64,000 nucleotides of DNA from Phyto melanocephala. Its lineage: Eukaryota > Arthropoda > Insecta > Diptera > Rhinophoridae. This document shows positions 50,869 through 60,599 of this stretch, piece after piece. How positions within the stretch are numbered: the stretch's first letter is position 1; every line of letters starts with the position of its first letter. The notes under the pieces are model-generated. The model was not told where the DNA came from and did no database searches. It saw nothing but the letters and a program-made list of their open reading frames with translations. The position numbers and the translations under genes were made by a program. The DNA is taken from contig OW799235.1 in NCBI GenBank assembly GCA_941918925.1, positions 34,275,201 through 34,339,200 on the forward strand, read 5' to 3'.

Positions 50869-51226
50869 TTAACTCTTTCAGGTTTGGTGGTCAGTTTTCT
50901 AGCCACTTATTTTTGACATTTTAAAACATGCTTTGGCACTATCTATTGGAAAAGTCTTAAATAGTTACGTTTTTTAAAGTGATCTTTTATCGTTTGGTAA
51001 AAAATTTTTGCATTAGGGTACGCTGGTTACTTTGGTATATTTATTTAAAAATTTGGCAATCCATTGTTTTCGTATCGGGACTTTCTCTAGTTCAATAAAA
51101 ATGCTTAGAGTGTTTATTATTTAGCAAGTTTAGTGTTACTTTATTATCAAGTACTTGTTTTGTTGGTTTGTAATAACATCAATATTTTATATAGTGTATT
51201 TGTCGATAAATGACTTAAGTAATATG

Positions 51227-51246
51227 GTGGTTAGAATACTAACCAC
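51227..51246. repeat. Perfect palindrome inside the piggyBac-like element
   Basis: GTGGTTAG (51,227-51,234), a 4-base loop AATA, then CTAACCAC (51,239-51,246). A related palindrome GGTGGTTA...TAACCACC lies at 51,760-51,781 and a degenerate one at 50,886-50,906. These could be internal transposase binding sites; that is inference. Confidence 0.8.
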
Positions 51247-51308
51247 TGTGACTATATTAGGTTTTATGTAATGAGTTTTTCTACATAGTTTTTTTTTATA
51301 TTGTAAGG

Positions 51309-51506
51309 TTGTCGCGAGTATTCAATGAAAGTGATATCGAAAATATTTTGTTTGAAGATATATCTTCTAATGGGGAAAGTATCTGCAATCTTGATTCTGA
51401 CAATAAAGATAATTATAAACAGCAGAGCGATCCTTTTTACGAAAATGTGCAAGATGCAGCACTAAAAAAATCCAGCGCGTACTATATGGTAATGCAGAAC
51501 ATGTAA
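51309..51506 (+). pseudogene. Possible piggyBac-type transposase N-terminal remnant
   Basis: A frame of about 65 codons reads RVFNESDIENILFED followed by a stretch rich in Ser, Asp and Asn, and ends at a stop after YYMVMQNM. Many piggyBac-family transposases start with an acidic region of the type xxEIExxLFExDSDxE, which this resembles. The first codon of the frame is TTG rather than ATG, so the true start was probably upstream or has been lost. No DDD catalytic domain or cysteine-rich C-terminus follows before the right terminus at 51,907. The context, inside a TTAA-flanked element, is the main support. The family call for this peptide alone is tentative, and it could be an unrelated chance frame. 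Confidence 0.45.
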
Positions 51507-51759
51507 ACTTTCTATTTGCATTCGCAAAAAAAACCTGTTCTTCAGGGGGAAAATTAGGGTATTCGAACGTGATCGAAATTTGAAAATTCTTATTAGAATC
51601 TCTATATCTAAAGTACACCGAACTCGATCTTACGAGTACAATTTCGATCGTGATCAAATGCCGTAATTTTGCCCAGATTTTCACAAAAACTAATTTTTTT
51701 ATACTATTTGACTAAAAATACTTAACTTTTCTTGTTAATTTTTTTATGCCAACTGCCAC

Positions 51760-51781
51760 GGTGGTTACTTTACTAACCACC
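51760..51781. repeat. Second palindrome, subterminal at the right end of the piggyBac-like element
   Basis: GGTGGTTA (51,760-51,767), six spacer bases, then TAACCACC (51,774-51,781). The arms match those of the palindrome at 51,227-51,246. Confidence 0.8.
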
Positions 51782-51911
51782 CTATTACGCAAAATACTGA
51801 AGACCTAATTCTATTTTTTCTTGTTTTTTATAATAAATAAGCCTTAATTAAACTAACAATACAAGTGTTTTATTTTTTAAGTTATATATGTAAAACCGCT
51901 GAAAGAGTTAA

Positions 51912-52479
51912 GCCTGAGATCAGTTCTATTTTATATATTAATATTTCGCTACCACAGTGAGCAGCTTCTTTAGGAAATTTTTTGCTATTGAACTTAAGCG
52001 TAAAGAAACATGACAATAAATTAAAAAGGAAAAGATCGAAGACGTTAACATAATATTATGTAACTGTTACAAATCCCCAAATTAATTTTGTCGTATCGAA
52101 GTTAATCCACTCAGTTTAAAAACTTGTTTTTGTTTCTCATAATTCCTATATATTAAGATTTCCTTTTAAGTCATTTTAATACATACCTCATATCAAAAAC
52201 AAACAAAGTCATCTTCAAACTGCGATTACTTGATGAAAAATTATGCCATTTGGTTTTATCTATTTATACCAGCGATGGAATATTAAATATTTATCGGTAT
52301 AAAAAACTTCAATAACTTTAATAACAGCATAATTAATGCTGTCCAAAGCAAATAGAATTCGAGGTATTTATCTCATGACTGCTTCTTATGAGGAGTTTTG
52401 TAATGTCACATTGTATGCAAAAACTTGTCATGCTTCAGTTATGTTTCAACAATAAGTGTCATAATCAAGTCATGTGAAA
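51912..52479. other. AT-rich spacer, nothing recognised
   Basis: About 570 bases between the piggyBac-like element and the Helitron-like element. No open frame, repeat unit or element terminus was recognised. Confidence 0.55.
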
Positions 52480-52689
52480 TCTATATATATGTATAAAAGT
52501 GAAACTGTCTGTCTGTCTGTCTGTGTGCGTGTATTAGCTGTAGATTCCGAAACCGTAATGCCGATCGAACTCAAACTTTGGCAAGTTGTTGTACACATTC
52601 TAAGGAGTGTTTATGGGTGGTAAAAAGTGGGCGGGGCTACGCCTATCTACATATACATAAAAATGAAATACTCCAATACAAAATAAATA

Positions 52690-53124
52690 AAGGGTCCGCC
52701 AAATAACTCTTTTTTTTTTGAAAATGTTATAAAAAAGTGTAGCTTCGGCTGTGTGGCACGTAGCGCCGTCCTGTTGAAACCAAATGTTGCCAATATCCTC
52801 CTCTTCAATTTTTGTAAACAAAAATTCGTTCAACATTGCCCGATAATGATAATTGACTACGGCCACTCCTTGCTCATTTCTGAAGAAAAATGGCCCAATT
52901 ATGAATCTGGACCAAAATCCGCACCAAACAGTGACTCGTTTTGGGTGTATCGGCTTTTCAATGTATGCGTGCGGGTTTTCTGTGCCCCAAATGCGACAAT
53001 TTTGCTTTTTTACATACCCGCCAAGATCAAAGTGAGCTTCCTCTGCAAAGATGATTTTTTTTTTTGCAAAATCGGCCAAAGTAATCTCGCAATATTTCCC
53101 AGCATTGTTCAAGCGTATACACAA
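52690..53124 (-). pseudogene. Mariner-type transposase fragment (middle of catalytic domain)
   Basis: About 145 codons, open from 53,124 down into the left terminal repeat. It resembles the middle of an IS630/Tc1/mariner transposase, a nuclear enzyme that excises and inserts its own element at TA. Visible landmarks are FAEEAHF (residues 26-32), KKQNCRIWG (39-47), PKRVTVWCGF (61-70), FIIGPFFF (74-81) and WFQQDGATCHTA (115-126). The D of QQDGA is the second catalytic aspartate. The first, normally D in a DEAHF-type motif, is E here. The N-terminal helix-turn-helix domains and the third catalytic residue are absent because the sequence runs straight into the terminal repeats on both sides. An A-run near residues 20-23 may hide a frameshift. 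It cannot encode an active enzyme. Confidence 0.85.
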
Positions 53125-53239
53125 CCATATTCGTTCAGCGGAAGGATAAAACTAATTATCTGTCAAATCAGACATTTGCTAAATGTTACCATTCCCGAAA
53201 TAAACACTACTTGAAAAAAACGTTAGATGGCGGACCCTT
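52690..53239 (-). mobile_element. Internally deleted mariner-like (Tc1/mariner) element, 550 bp
   Basis: Terminal inverted repeats begin AAGGGTCCGCCA at both ends (52,690 rightward and 53,239 leftward) and stay similar for about 27 bases through TAAC and a T-run. Each end is flanked by TA (52,688-52,689 and 53,240-53,241), the target duplication of this superfamily. It sits inside the Helitron-like element, so it inserted later. A full-length element is usually about 1.3 kb, so most of the transposase is missing. Confidence 0.88.
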
Positions 53240-53801
53240 TATTAACTTTTCGGCTACTTGCACTTGACCGATTTTCTGAAACTTTGCACACAAATCGAAC
53301 TCTCATGATTATACAATTTCGTGATTAGAAGTTAAAATTTTTAGCTTCTTGCACTTAACTGATATTTCTGAAACTTTGCACACACTTGGAGCTGTCATGA
53401 CAATATAATTTTGTAATTAGAAAAGTGCCACCCCCATTAAAAATAATTTATTTTTTTCAGCTATTTCCACGCATTCTAATGGTTCCCACTGATTTGGCTT
53501 TTAACTTCAAGTGACTACAGTTTCCAGTTCGCCTTGCCCTCGCTATAACCATCAACAAAGCACAATGACAATCTCTGCGTGTTGCAGGATTGAATTTGAA
53601 AAATCCATGCTTTTCACATGGCCAGAGTGGGAACACCAAAAAAATTGTTAATTTTTACAGCAAATGGAAAACCAAAAAATTGTATACCCACTTGCATTAC
53701 AATAAAAATCAATAAACTATTAGATTACATATATTTAATTAAAATTTAGAATGCATTTTTATTCATTAAGGGGCGTAGGAACGCGCGCCGGGCTTGGCGA
53801 A

Positions 53802-54542
53802 TTGGTAGCTATACAATAATTATAAAAATAAATAAGAACAAGAGATAGACTACACATTTGTTATTGGCAAATTTCATTATCTTTTGAGCAAGACCTTAAT
53901 GGTCACTTTCGGCCAATATGTCACTAAATCAAATGAATCAATTTAGAAATTTCAAGTTAACTTGGAAATATTTGTGGCGGAAATTAAAAGAATTATTTTT
54001 TTTTAAATAGTAAAGCTACGTTCATTAGACAAATATTTGGTTAAGCGTGACCACTATTTTTGGCAAATTATTATTATATATTATATCGTCAACATATATA
54101 AAAATTGTTTGATATTGTAGCTGACGAAACAAGACTACCTGATAAATAAATATCAGGTTGCCTTGCTCACAACCATAGTGATAGATATCTATGTATATGT
54201 ATGCGTTATGTATGTATGTATGTGTTTAGCGACAGTCAAATATTGATCGTTTGCATTTTAGACAATCATTTATATTAATCTCTGCTTGGGCGATCATGAC
54301 CAGTGAATGTTTGTGGTTTCAATATTGCATTAGATTTGTTTACATTTTTCGAATCAAAATAACAAATACTCATACAACAACAGAGTGCCTTAAAGAGTGC
54401 AAATAAAAAAGGCGAGAATGTGTTTTTGAGCCTACATTTTTTATTGCTCTGTTTTTCCTTGTTATAATTAAATATAAATTATTAATACTGACACTTTACA
54501 AGTTTTGTTACTATCTTTTGTTTTTGCAAACATTTCATAAAT
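53802..54542. other. AT-rich spacer with a short TATG microsatellite
   Basis: No gene or element terminus was recognised. A short, imperfect (TATG)n tract lies at about 54,190-54,224. The rest is AT-rich without coding signal. Confidence 0.55.
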
Positions 54543-54859
54543 TTAACCCTTCGTCTGGCGCATGAGTCTGTCCAGACCTTTTTAGTTTGAAACGTTACTT
54601 TGGCATACGTTAGAGACTTGAAATTTTAGGTTCCCTTGTAAAGTTTAGTTGTCTATAAAGACTTAAAAAGGAATTCCTGGAAAGTATATTGTCCAAAGTA
54701 CGTTTAGACAGACACCCATAAATTTAAATAATATTTGTGAATAGAAAAATATATATAAATTTAAAGTAAGAAATTGAATTTAAAAAAAAATAATAAATTA
54801 TTTAAGTGGAAAATCTCGGGTAGCACTTAAAAAAATCTCTTGGCCGAAAGGAAATTTAA

Positions 54860-55665
54860 CAAGTAAGAGCGCTATATTCGGCCGTGCCGAATCTTATATA
54901 CCCTTCACAACGTGTAGTCATGCAATAACAGTAGTTTGTGTCACCATTCATCCCATATGAAATACGTACATACATATTAAAACATACATATATAAAAACA
55001 TCCCATTGTAAAATTATAAACTCACGTATGTATGTTAAAAAAACAAAAAAAAAAAAAATAAAAAAAAAATTTAAAAAATAAATTTAAAAAAAAAAAATTA
55101 AAAAAAAAAATATTATATATATAATATATATAAAACAAAAAAAAATTAAAAAAAAAATAATAATAAAAATATAAATAATATATTAAATAAAAAAAAAAAA
55201 AAAAAATTAAAAAAAAAAATTTTAAAAAATTTAAAAAAATTTTTTTTTGGCTCAGCTGGGATTCGATGCCACGTTTTCTCTAACCAGTATACTTGTTTGT
55301 ATGTATGCATGTTGTTGTTGTAATGTTGTTTTTGTGAAAAAAAATCGAGGTGGTCGTGGGTTTTTGCTCATATCTCAGTTGTTTATGTACCGATGTTTCT
55401 GGTTTTCAACACCGATCTACTCCCGAATATTTCTGATATTTTAATACCTTACCCGGGTTTAACCTATGTCGGGGGGCTTCAAAAAGTTGATTTCAACATA
55501 CACACGGACAGAGGGTCAGACGGACAGACTGACAGAGCTTAATCGACTCCCCTATTTATAAGCTTTCAGAAAATATATACTTTATGGGGTCGGAAATGAA
55601 AATTGTAGAAATTTCGAACGGAATGACAAACCTATATATACCCTTTTTCACTGTGTGAAGGGTAT
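54860..55665 (-). mobile_element. DINE-1-like Helentron-associated element, copy 2
   Basis: This is the reverse complement of the copy at 43,065-43,796. Read on the plus strand it starts CAAGTAAGAGCGCTATATTC with the hairpin ATTCGGC-CGT-GCCGAAT, then TATACCCTTCACAACGTG, an A-rich tract (55,036-55,248), CTCAGCTGGGATTCGATGCC, ATACTTTATGGGGTCGGAAA and CACTGTGTGAAGGGTAT. It is flanked by AA (TT on the element strand) at 54,858-54,859 and 55,666-55,667. Non-coding. Confidence 0.87.
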
Positions 55666-55863
55666 AATAAGAGAAAATGAAGGCTTAAAACCTAAATACA
55701 AAAATTAAACCTCACTTGCTATTCAACCTTAATGCTGATCACTATCTACAAAGAAAATAAAATTGAATTTCCCTACTCATACCATATATCAACATTACTG
55801 TGTATTATAATATGTCGTTCGTGAATTATTGTGTTCTATATGTATGTGTTTTATATCTATATA

Positions 55864-56720
55864 TCTATATATATAAAAGTGAAACTCTGTGTGTGTGTTA
55901 GCTATAGACTCCGAAACTGTAAAACCAATCGAACTCAAATTTTGGCAAGTTGTTGTACACATACCAGGGAGTGTTTCTGGGTGGAAAATTGTGGGCGGGG
56001 CCACGCCCATAAAAATTAGTTATCAGTTTTAGCTACTTGCACTTGACCGATTTTTCTGAAACTTTGCACACATATCGAGCTGTTATGACTAAATAATTTC
56101 GTGATTAGAAAAGTGGGCGGGGCTACGCCCCTAAAAAAGTTTTAATTTTGAGGTACTTTCACTGGACCAATTTTTCTGAAACTTTGCACACATACTAAGC
56201 TGTCATAACCGTATAATTTCGTCATTGGAAAAGTGGGCAGGGCCACGCCCATAAAAAAAGGTTATAATTTTGAGGTACTTGCGCCAGACCGATTTTTCTG
56301 AAACTTTGCGCACATATCGAGCTGTCATGACTAAATAATTTCGTGATTAGAAAAGTGAGCAGTGCTACGCCCATAAAAAAAAGGTATCATTTTGAGGTAC
56401 TTGCACTGGACCGATTATTCTGAAAGTTTGCACACATATTGAGCTGTTATGACTTTACGATTTCGTGATTAGAAAAGTGGGCAGTGCCACGCCCATACAA
56501 AAAAAGGTATCTTTTTGAGGTACTTGGACTGGACCGATTCTTCTGAAACTTTACACACATATTGAGCTGTTATGACTTTACAATTACGTGATTAGAAAAG
56601 TGGGCAACGTCACGCCCATAAAAAAAATATAATTTTTAGGGTTTTGCACTTGATATTCAATTAAAATTCAGAATGCATTTCGATTCATTAAGGGGCGCAA
56701 CGCGCGCCGGGTTTGGCTAG
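55864..56720 (+). mobile_element. Complete non-autonomous Helitron-like element, copy 2 (857 bp)
   Basis: It begins TCTATATATATAAAAGTGAA directly after an A (55,863) and ends GGGTTTGGCTAG (56,717-56,720) directly before a T. Insertion between A and T without duplication, a TC start and a CTRR end are Helitron hallmarks. Just before the end is a GC-rich potential hairpin, GGCGC-AACGC-GCGCC. The body is mostly six units of a 120-123 bp repeat. It has no Rep/helicase frame, so it would rely on a helper in trans. Confidence 0.8.
55991..56640 (+). repeat. Six-unit minisatellite inside the Helitron-like element (120-123 bp period)
   Basis: Units start at 55,991, 56,113, 56,233, 56,355, 56,477 and 56,600. 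Each begins with GTGGGC(G/A)G...CACGCCC, a near-palindrome, followed by an A-run, GAGGTACTTGCACTGGACCG, CTGAAACTTTGCACACAT and GTGATTAGAAAA. Confidence 0.9.
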
Positions 56721-57142
56721 TGTCCTATAAAAAACATTTTTTAACGAACGACGTATTGTCGAATATTCTACTAATAAGGTAAGCATCTCACTTCTTGCCA
56801 TTAATAATAAAAGAAAAGGAAACAACAATTCTCTTTCCCTTTATTTCCATACACCCATAAATATAATCATTTTAATTAAGTGATTATAATTCTATCTCCT
56901 TTATACATAGCTTGACCCCTAAATCACTCCCAGTACATTTGCCAAGCTAACACGGAGAGCTAAAGTACCCAAAGTATTTCTGGTCTTGCTGGAAATTTAT
57001 TCGAATATTTTGCTGCACACATCACATTTACAACGCATGTGATCTGGCTAGAGCCATATCCATATATTTTGTAATAAAAATGCTGTATTATTAAATTTCA
57101 ATTATTCTTTAAAATTTTTTTTATTCAAATATTTTTTTTAGT

Positions 57143-57270
57143 GAGGAACGATGTCGACGAGATTTTTTATGCAAATTGTCCAACATTGAATGAATACGAG
57201 CAACATTCATACACTCAAACATTTCAGTACACGCTCAGCCATGTAATTGATTTTATTAAGACCAATATAT
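57143..57270 (+). other. Exon-like stretch of unknown identity in the second piggyBac-like element
   Basis: A long T-run ends in TTTTTTTTAG, like a splice acceptor, and is followed by an open frame of about 40 codons (RNDVDEIFYANCPTLN... to ...VIDFIKTNIC and a stop). I do not recognise a family. It may be a relic of the element's own gene or chance. Confidence 0.2.
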
Positions 57271-57453
57271 GTTAGTTTTAGTTAAATAATTTTTATTTTG
57301 ACAAATTTAGATTAGTGAACAGTAGTAATGGTGGTGATACTCTGGAAAAGAAATACTTTTTTTCGAATTAATTATATTTAAAACCGAGTAGGTCTGCTTA
57401 GACTCATGTGTTACGAATGTGAAAATCAAAACATGTGTTAGACGAAGGGTTAA

Positions 57454-58227
57454 GCTAAAAAAAATAATTATGTAGGTTTTCTTTTATATTTTGTATTGTT
57501 TGTTTTATTGGTTTTTGTCTATTTTGATTTTACAAGATCACTTGATAGCGATCTTGTTTATTTCGGTTTAACATACATAATAAGGAAGTATTTTATCTGA
57601 AGTTTCTAGTTAAACAAACAGCAAGACATTGATTGGGTCATTCACTAAAACTAGAGCAAATCGTTAATGTATGAACAGTTTAACATTGGCGAAACTTTTA
57701 ACAATGTACAGTTTTAAAGATAAAATAATTTATAAATCAATTGACAACATTCAAGATTATTATTGTTGCATTTTGGCAAGAAAAAATGTGCAAAGAAATA
57801 TAACATTTATTGTTAACAGTTAGAGAAGTGAACGGAAAGTTAAATCCTTGTCTGTGTTAATTTTTCCAATTCATTTTTAATGCAGAAAAATCTATGTTTT
57901 ACTTACAATTTATATAGGGTGTAGTTTTTAGCTACAATAATACAAGACAGAAATATTGTTGAAATAATTTGTATATTATAATATCGTAGATAAGTAATTG
58001 CATAACATTTAATTTTTACATATGATTTCCGGAATGTGTCCACTGCGTGTAAGAGTTACATGATTTATTCGATCAGTACAATTTTTCACTACTTTTTCCA
58101 ATAAATCAGACCGTATGGCGTCAAGAGTTCAAGAGTTACTGATTTGTCGACATAAACCAATGACTTCACATGACCTGATAAAGTAAATCAGTGGCGTTAA
58201 ATCACTGTCACCAATTTGATATTGCAA
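57454..58227. other. AT-rich spacer, nothing recognised
   Basis: About 770 bases with no open frame of note, no repeat units and no mobile-element ends that I can support. Confidence 0.55.
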
Positions 58228-58415
58228 CAAGTAACAGTGCTATATTCGGCCGTGCCGAATCTGATATACCCTTCACAACGTGTAGTCATGCAATAACAAT
58301 TGTTTGTTTCAGCATTCATCTCATATAAAATATGTACATACATATGTCTATACTGGTTAGAATAAATGTGGCACGAATCCCAGCTGAACCAAAAAAATTT
58401 TATTTTATAATTTAA
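58228..58415 (-). mobile_element. DINE-1-like element, copy 3, rearranged and interrupted
   Basis: It starts, like copy 2, with CAAGTAACAGTGCTATATTC, the same hairpin and ATACCCTTCACAACGTGTAG, preceded by AA. From about 58,335 the sequence CTATACTGGTTAG...CGAATCCCAGCTGA reads in the opposite orientation relative to copies 1 and 2. The element is therefore chimeric or internally inverted. It is cut at A|CTAG (58,415) by the next element. The AT-rich stretch 62,180-62,322 may be its continuation. Confidence 0.75.
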
Positions 58416-58639
58416 CTAGCATTTAACCCGCTACTTCGATAGCGCAGTTCTTACTATTTATTGAATACTCAAGTTCTATTTTTAATTATTAAATATTTTT
58501 GGTTCAATTTATGAAAATTTGTATCTCTGATTCAATTTACTTAGAAATATAAAAAGTAGAGTAAGGATATATCGGGCATATATTTCCTAACTAAAAGCAA
58601 GATCAAAGCTACTGAGTTTCAAACAATAAGATTCATAAT

Positions 58640-59040
58640 TTCCAAAAATGACCCTAAAAATATTAAAAGTAACATTTTTTCCTTCACTAAAACTTCCACT
58701 TGGTTTATTATCACCTACATTCAGAATTCTATGTACACAAAATATAAAAAAAAATATAAAAAGTAATTTTTGTGGTCTATAATATTAGGAGTTAGACCTC
58801 GGATCAAAAAAACACTAATTTTAGGAATCTATGTTTACAAACGTAAAAATACAAAGAGTACAATAAAAATGCGAAAAGGCTTTTTTGTGTCTCCAATATG
58901 ATTTTCATTTTCAAATTCCTTCCTTTGTTTCACTATTTTAGCTTAATAAACGTAAGAAAACCCGAAAATTCCCATTATAATGCAGAAAAGTACCTTTTTG
59001 ATCGCCCATAACATATTTAGCCTTACCTTGTGAGGCTTCA
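58640..59040 (-). repeat. Diverged copies of the 118-bp minisatellite unit
   Basis: About three degenerate units with AATATAAAAAGTAATTTTTG, AATACAAAGAGTACAATAAA and AGTACCTTTTTGATCGCCCA correspond to the better preserved units at 60.6-61.3 kb. Confidence 0.6.
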
Positions 59041-59373
59041 AAGTTAGAACATAATTTAAATTTCCCACTGATTAATTTATTGTGTTAATGGGGAAAAATT
59101 TTATTTTTCATACGTAGGCTTCGAAATTTTGTCAATAAGTTTTCAGAAATTTTTTTTTGATTTTACTACAAACATACATATCTTTGGAAATTTTGTTTTG
59201 GGAAAAATTTTTTAAAATTTTCTTTTGAAGTGAACGGATTAGTTTGGTTTAATAAGGAAAACAACAGAGAATATAAGTTAATTCAAGATTAAGTATCATT
59301 TTTTTGGTTTGTTTTGCAAATATACATTATTTTATTTCCTAAATTTTTGAACGACCTTTTGGACATTGGATAC

Positions 59374-59409
59374 ACCAGGTTCTCTGTAATACTAATACAG
59401 GAACCTGGT
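59374..59409. repeat. Strong hairpin inside the Helitron-like element
   Basis: ACCAGGTTC (59,374-59,382) pairs with GAACCTGGT (59,401-59,409). The stem extends with CTGT/ACAG across one bulged T and closes on a 9-base loop, about 13 paired bases in all. It is not at an element end; its role is unknown. Confidence 0.75.
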
Positions 59410-60599
59410 TATTTTTCTTAATTAGTGGCTCTAATTTTTTTAAAATTATATGGAAACTGGAAATTTTCATACGAGGTTATTATAGTCAGCAAAAGGAAAT
59501 TGGAAGAAGAAATCTGTAAAAGTGAAAGGAGCATATCGTTTAATTAGTTTTCCACCGGTTCGAACATTAATTTTGATAATCTCCATCAGCAACACCTTGC
59601 GATAGTTTTTTTTATATACCCATTTCACGGACGTACAATTTTTTTTTAACACTATTCGTTTTTGTAATTTTTAAACGTAAAACTATTAAAGGTAGAGCTG
59701 TTTATCTTTGAATTATCCCGGATGTAGATTAAATTTTTTAAATTTTTTGTTATTGTTAACTTGATTTTTACTTTTTGTCAATTGATTTTTTTTTTAATTA
59801 CTGTGATTGTTTTATTATTGTATATATTGGTTTTTGTTATGTAATTATGTTTTTTTTTGTTGTATTAATTATTCTTGTCGGTTTTAAAATTGTAAAGAAA
59901 ACAATATTAATTCGATTCATGTAAATATTTTATAAACGAATAACATAAACTTAAACACATTGTTCTAAAGAAAGAAAAAAATTCAACATCCCAATCGACA
60001 ACAGGCCTGTAAGTTTTCGAGGGATATAATATCGGTGAGTTTTATTATTTTTTTTTGTAAACATTTAGTACATAAAACATATACATAAATATTATTTAAC
60101 AACAAATAATGACAATGATAAATGTAAAAAAATTAAATTATTAAAATGTACTGTTTTGTTACAATATGATTTGCTAAATACATTTATTCCAAACACATGA
60201 AAAGTTAAGGACTTTAGAAAGGTAGTTCAGTATAGGGCTATCTAGAAATTATTCTTATAGATAGCATGGTTGGGAGGGTTGAGATAACAGAGGAGGAACT
60301 AACATCTAATACCTCTTCTCCTAAACTTCATCATTTTTATTTTCTTTATCATCCGTAATTTTTTTTTTTTGTTATAACTTAATATGGATATATTTTTTTT
60401 TTTTGTTTTGTTTTAGTTGGTCGATTATTTTCATAGCTACCTAATTTTTAAATGTTTATGTAGTGTACCGTACTAATTCTATAGGGACAAGAATCACCCC
60501 AAATTTCCATGAGCACAGCTGGTATTATAGGTAGCACGGTCTCGGTGAGTTAGGGCTTTACGGTCAGGTTCGTTACAACCTTGAATCAATAGTCACTAA

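Larger units (their letters stand above)
50873..51907 (+). mobile_element. piggyBac-like element, 1,035 bp, TTAA-flanked
   Basis: TTAA occurs at 50,869-50,872 and 51,908-51,911. Immediately inside are inverted termini: CTCTTTCAG at 50,873-50,881 and CTGAAAGAG at 51,899-51,907. Beyond the 9 perfect bases the arms stay similar with a 2-base offset (GGTTTGG against CGGTTTT). Duplication of exactly TTAA and a terminus of the C(C/T)CTTT type are the marks of the piggyBac superfamily. It is far shorter than an autonomous element and encodes only a possible N-terminal transposase fragment. Three palindromes of the form GTGGTTAG...CTAACCAC lie inside. Confidence 0.75.
52480..53801 (+). mobile_element. 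Non-autonomous Helitron-like element, copy 1 (split by a mariner-like element)
   Basis: It begins A|TCTATATATATGTATAAAAG, then GTGAAACTGTCTGTCTG, TTCCGAAACCGTAATGCCGA and a GTGGGCGGGGCTACGCC block. After the inserted element it continues with CTTGCACTTGACCGATTTT and CTGAAACTTTGCACAC units. It ends with TTAAGGGGCGTAGGAACGCG, CGCCGGGCTTGG and CGAA. The same ends appear intact in the copy at 55,864-56,720, which finishes CTAG|T. Here CTAG appears mutated to CGAA. No coding capacity of its own is seen. Confidence 0.72.
54547..57449. mobile_element. Second piggyBac-like element, TTAA-flanked, with two nested insertions
   Basis: TTAA lies at 54,543-54,546 and 57,450-57,453. Termini are CCCTTCGTCT at 54,547-54,556 and AGACGAAGGG at 57,440-57,449. 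The inverted arms extend further: the left arm continues to CATGAGTCTGTCCAGACCT and the right arm carries CATGAGTCTAAGCAGACCT after a small internal duplication of about 27 bases. CCCTT termini with TTAA duplication are typical of piggyBac superfamily elements. Subtracting the DINE-1-like copy (54,860-55,665) and the Helitron-like copy (55,864-56,720), only about 1.24 kb is its own DNA. No convincing transposase remains. Confidence 0.75.

Noticed and set aside
51367..51684. 105-codon minus-strand frame in the first piggyBac-like element
   Set aside because: No recognisable domain; it partly overlaps the better supported plus-strand transposase-like remnant.
52753..53214. 153-codon plus-strand frame across the mariner-like element
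   Set aside because: Antisense shadow of the transposase fragment, which carries all the recognisable motifs on the minus strand.
57000..57070. Minus-strand cysteine-rich peptide (RCKCDVCSKIFE) as the C-terminus of a piggyBac transposase
   Set aside because: Suggestive of the cysteine-rich tail of that family, but only about 16 codons are open, bounded by stops, with nothing recognisable upstream.
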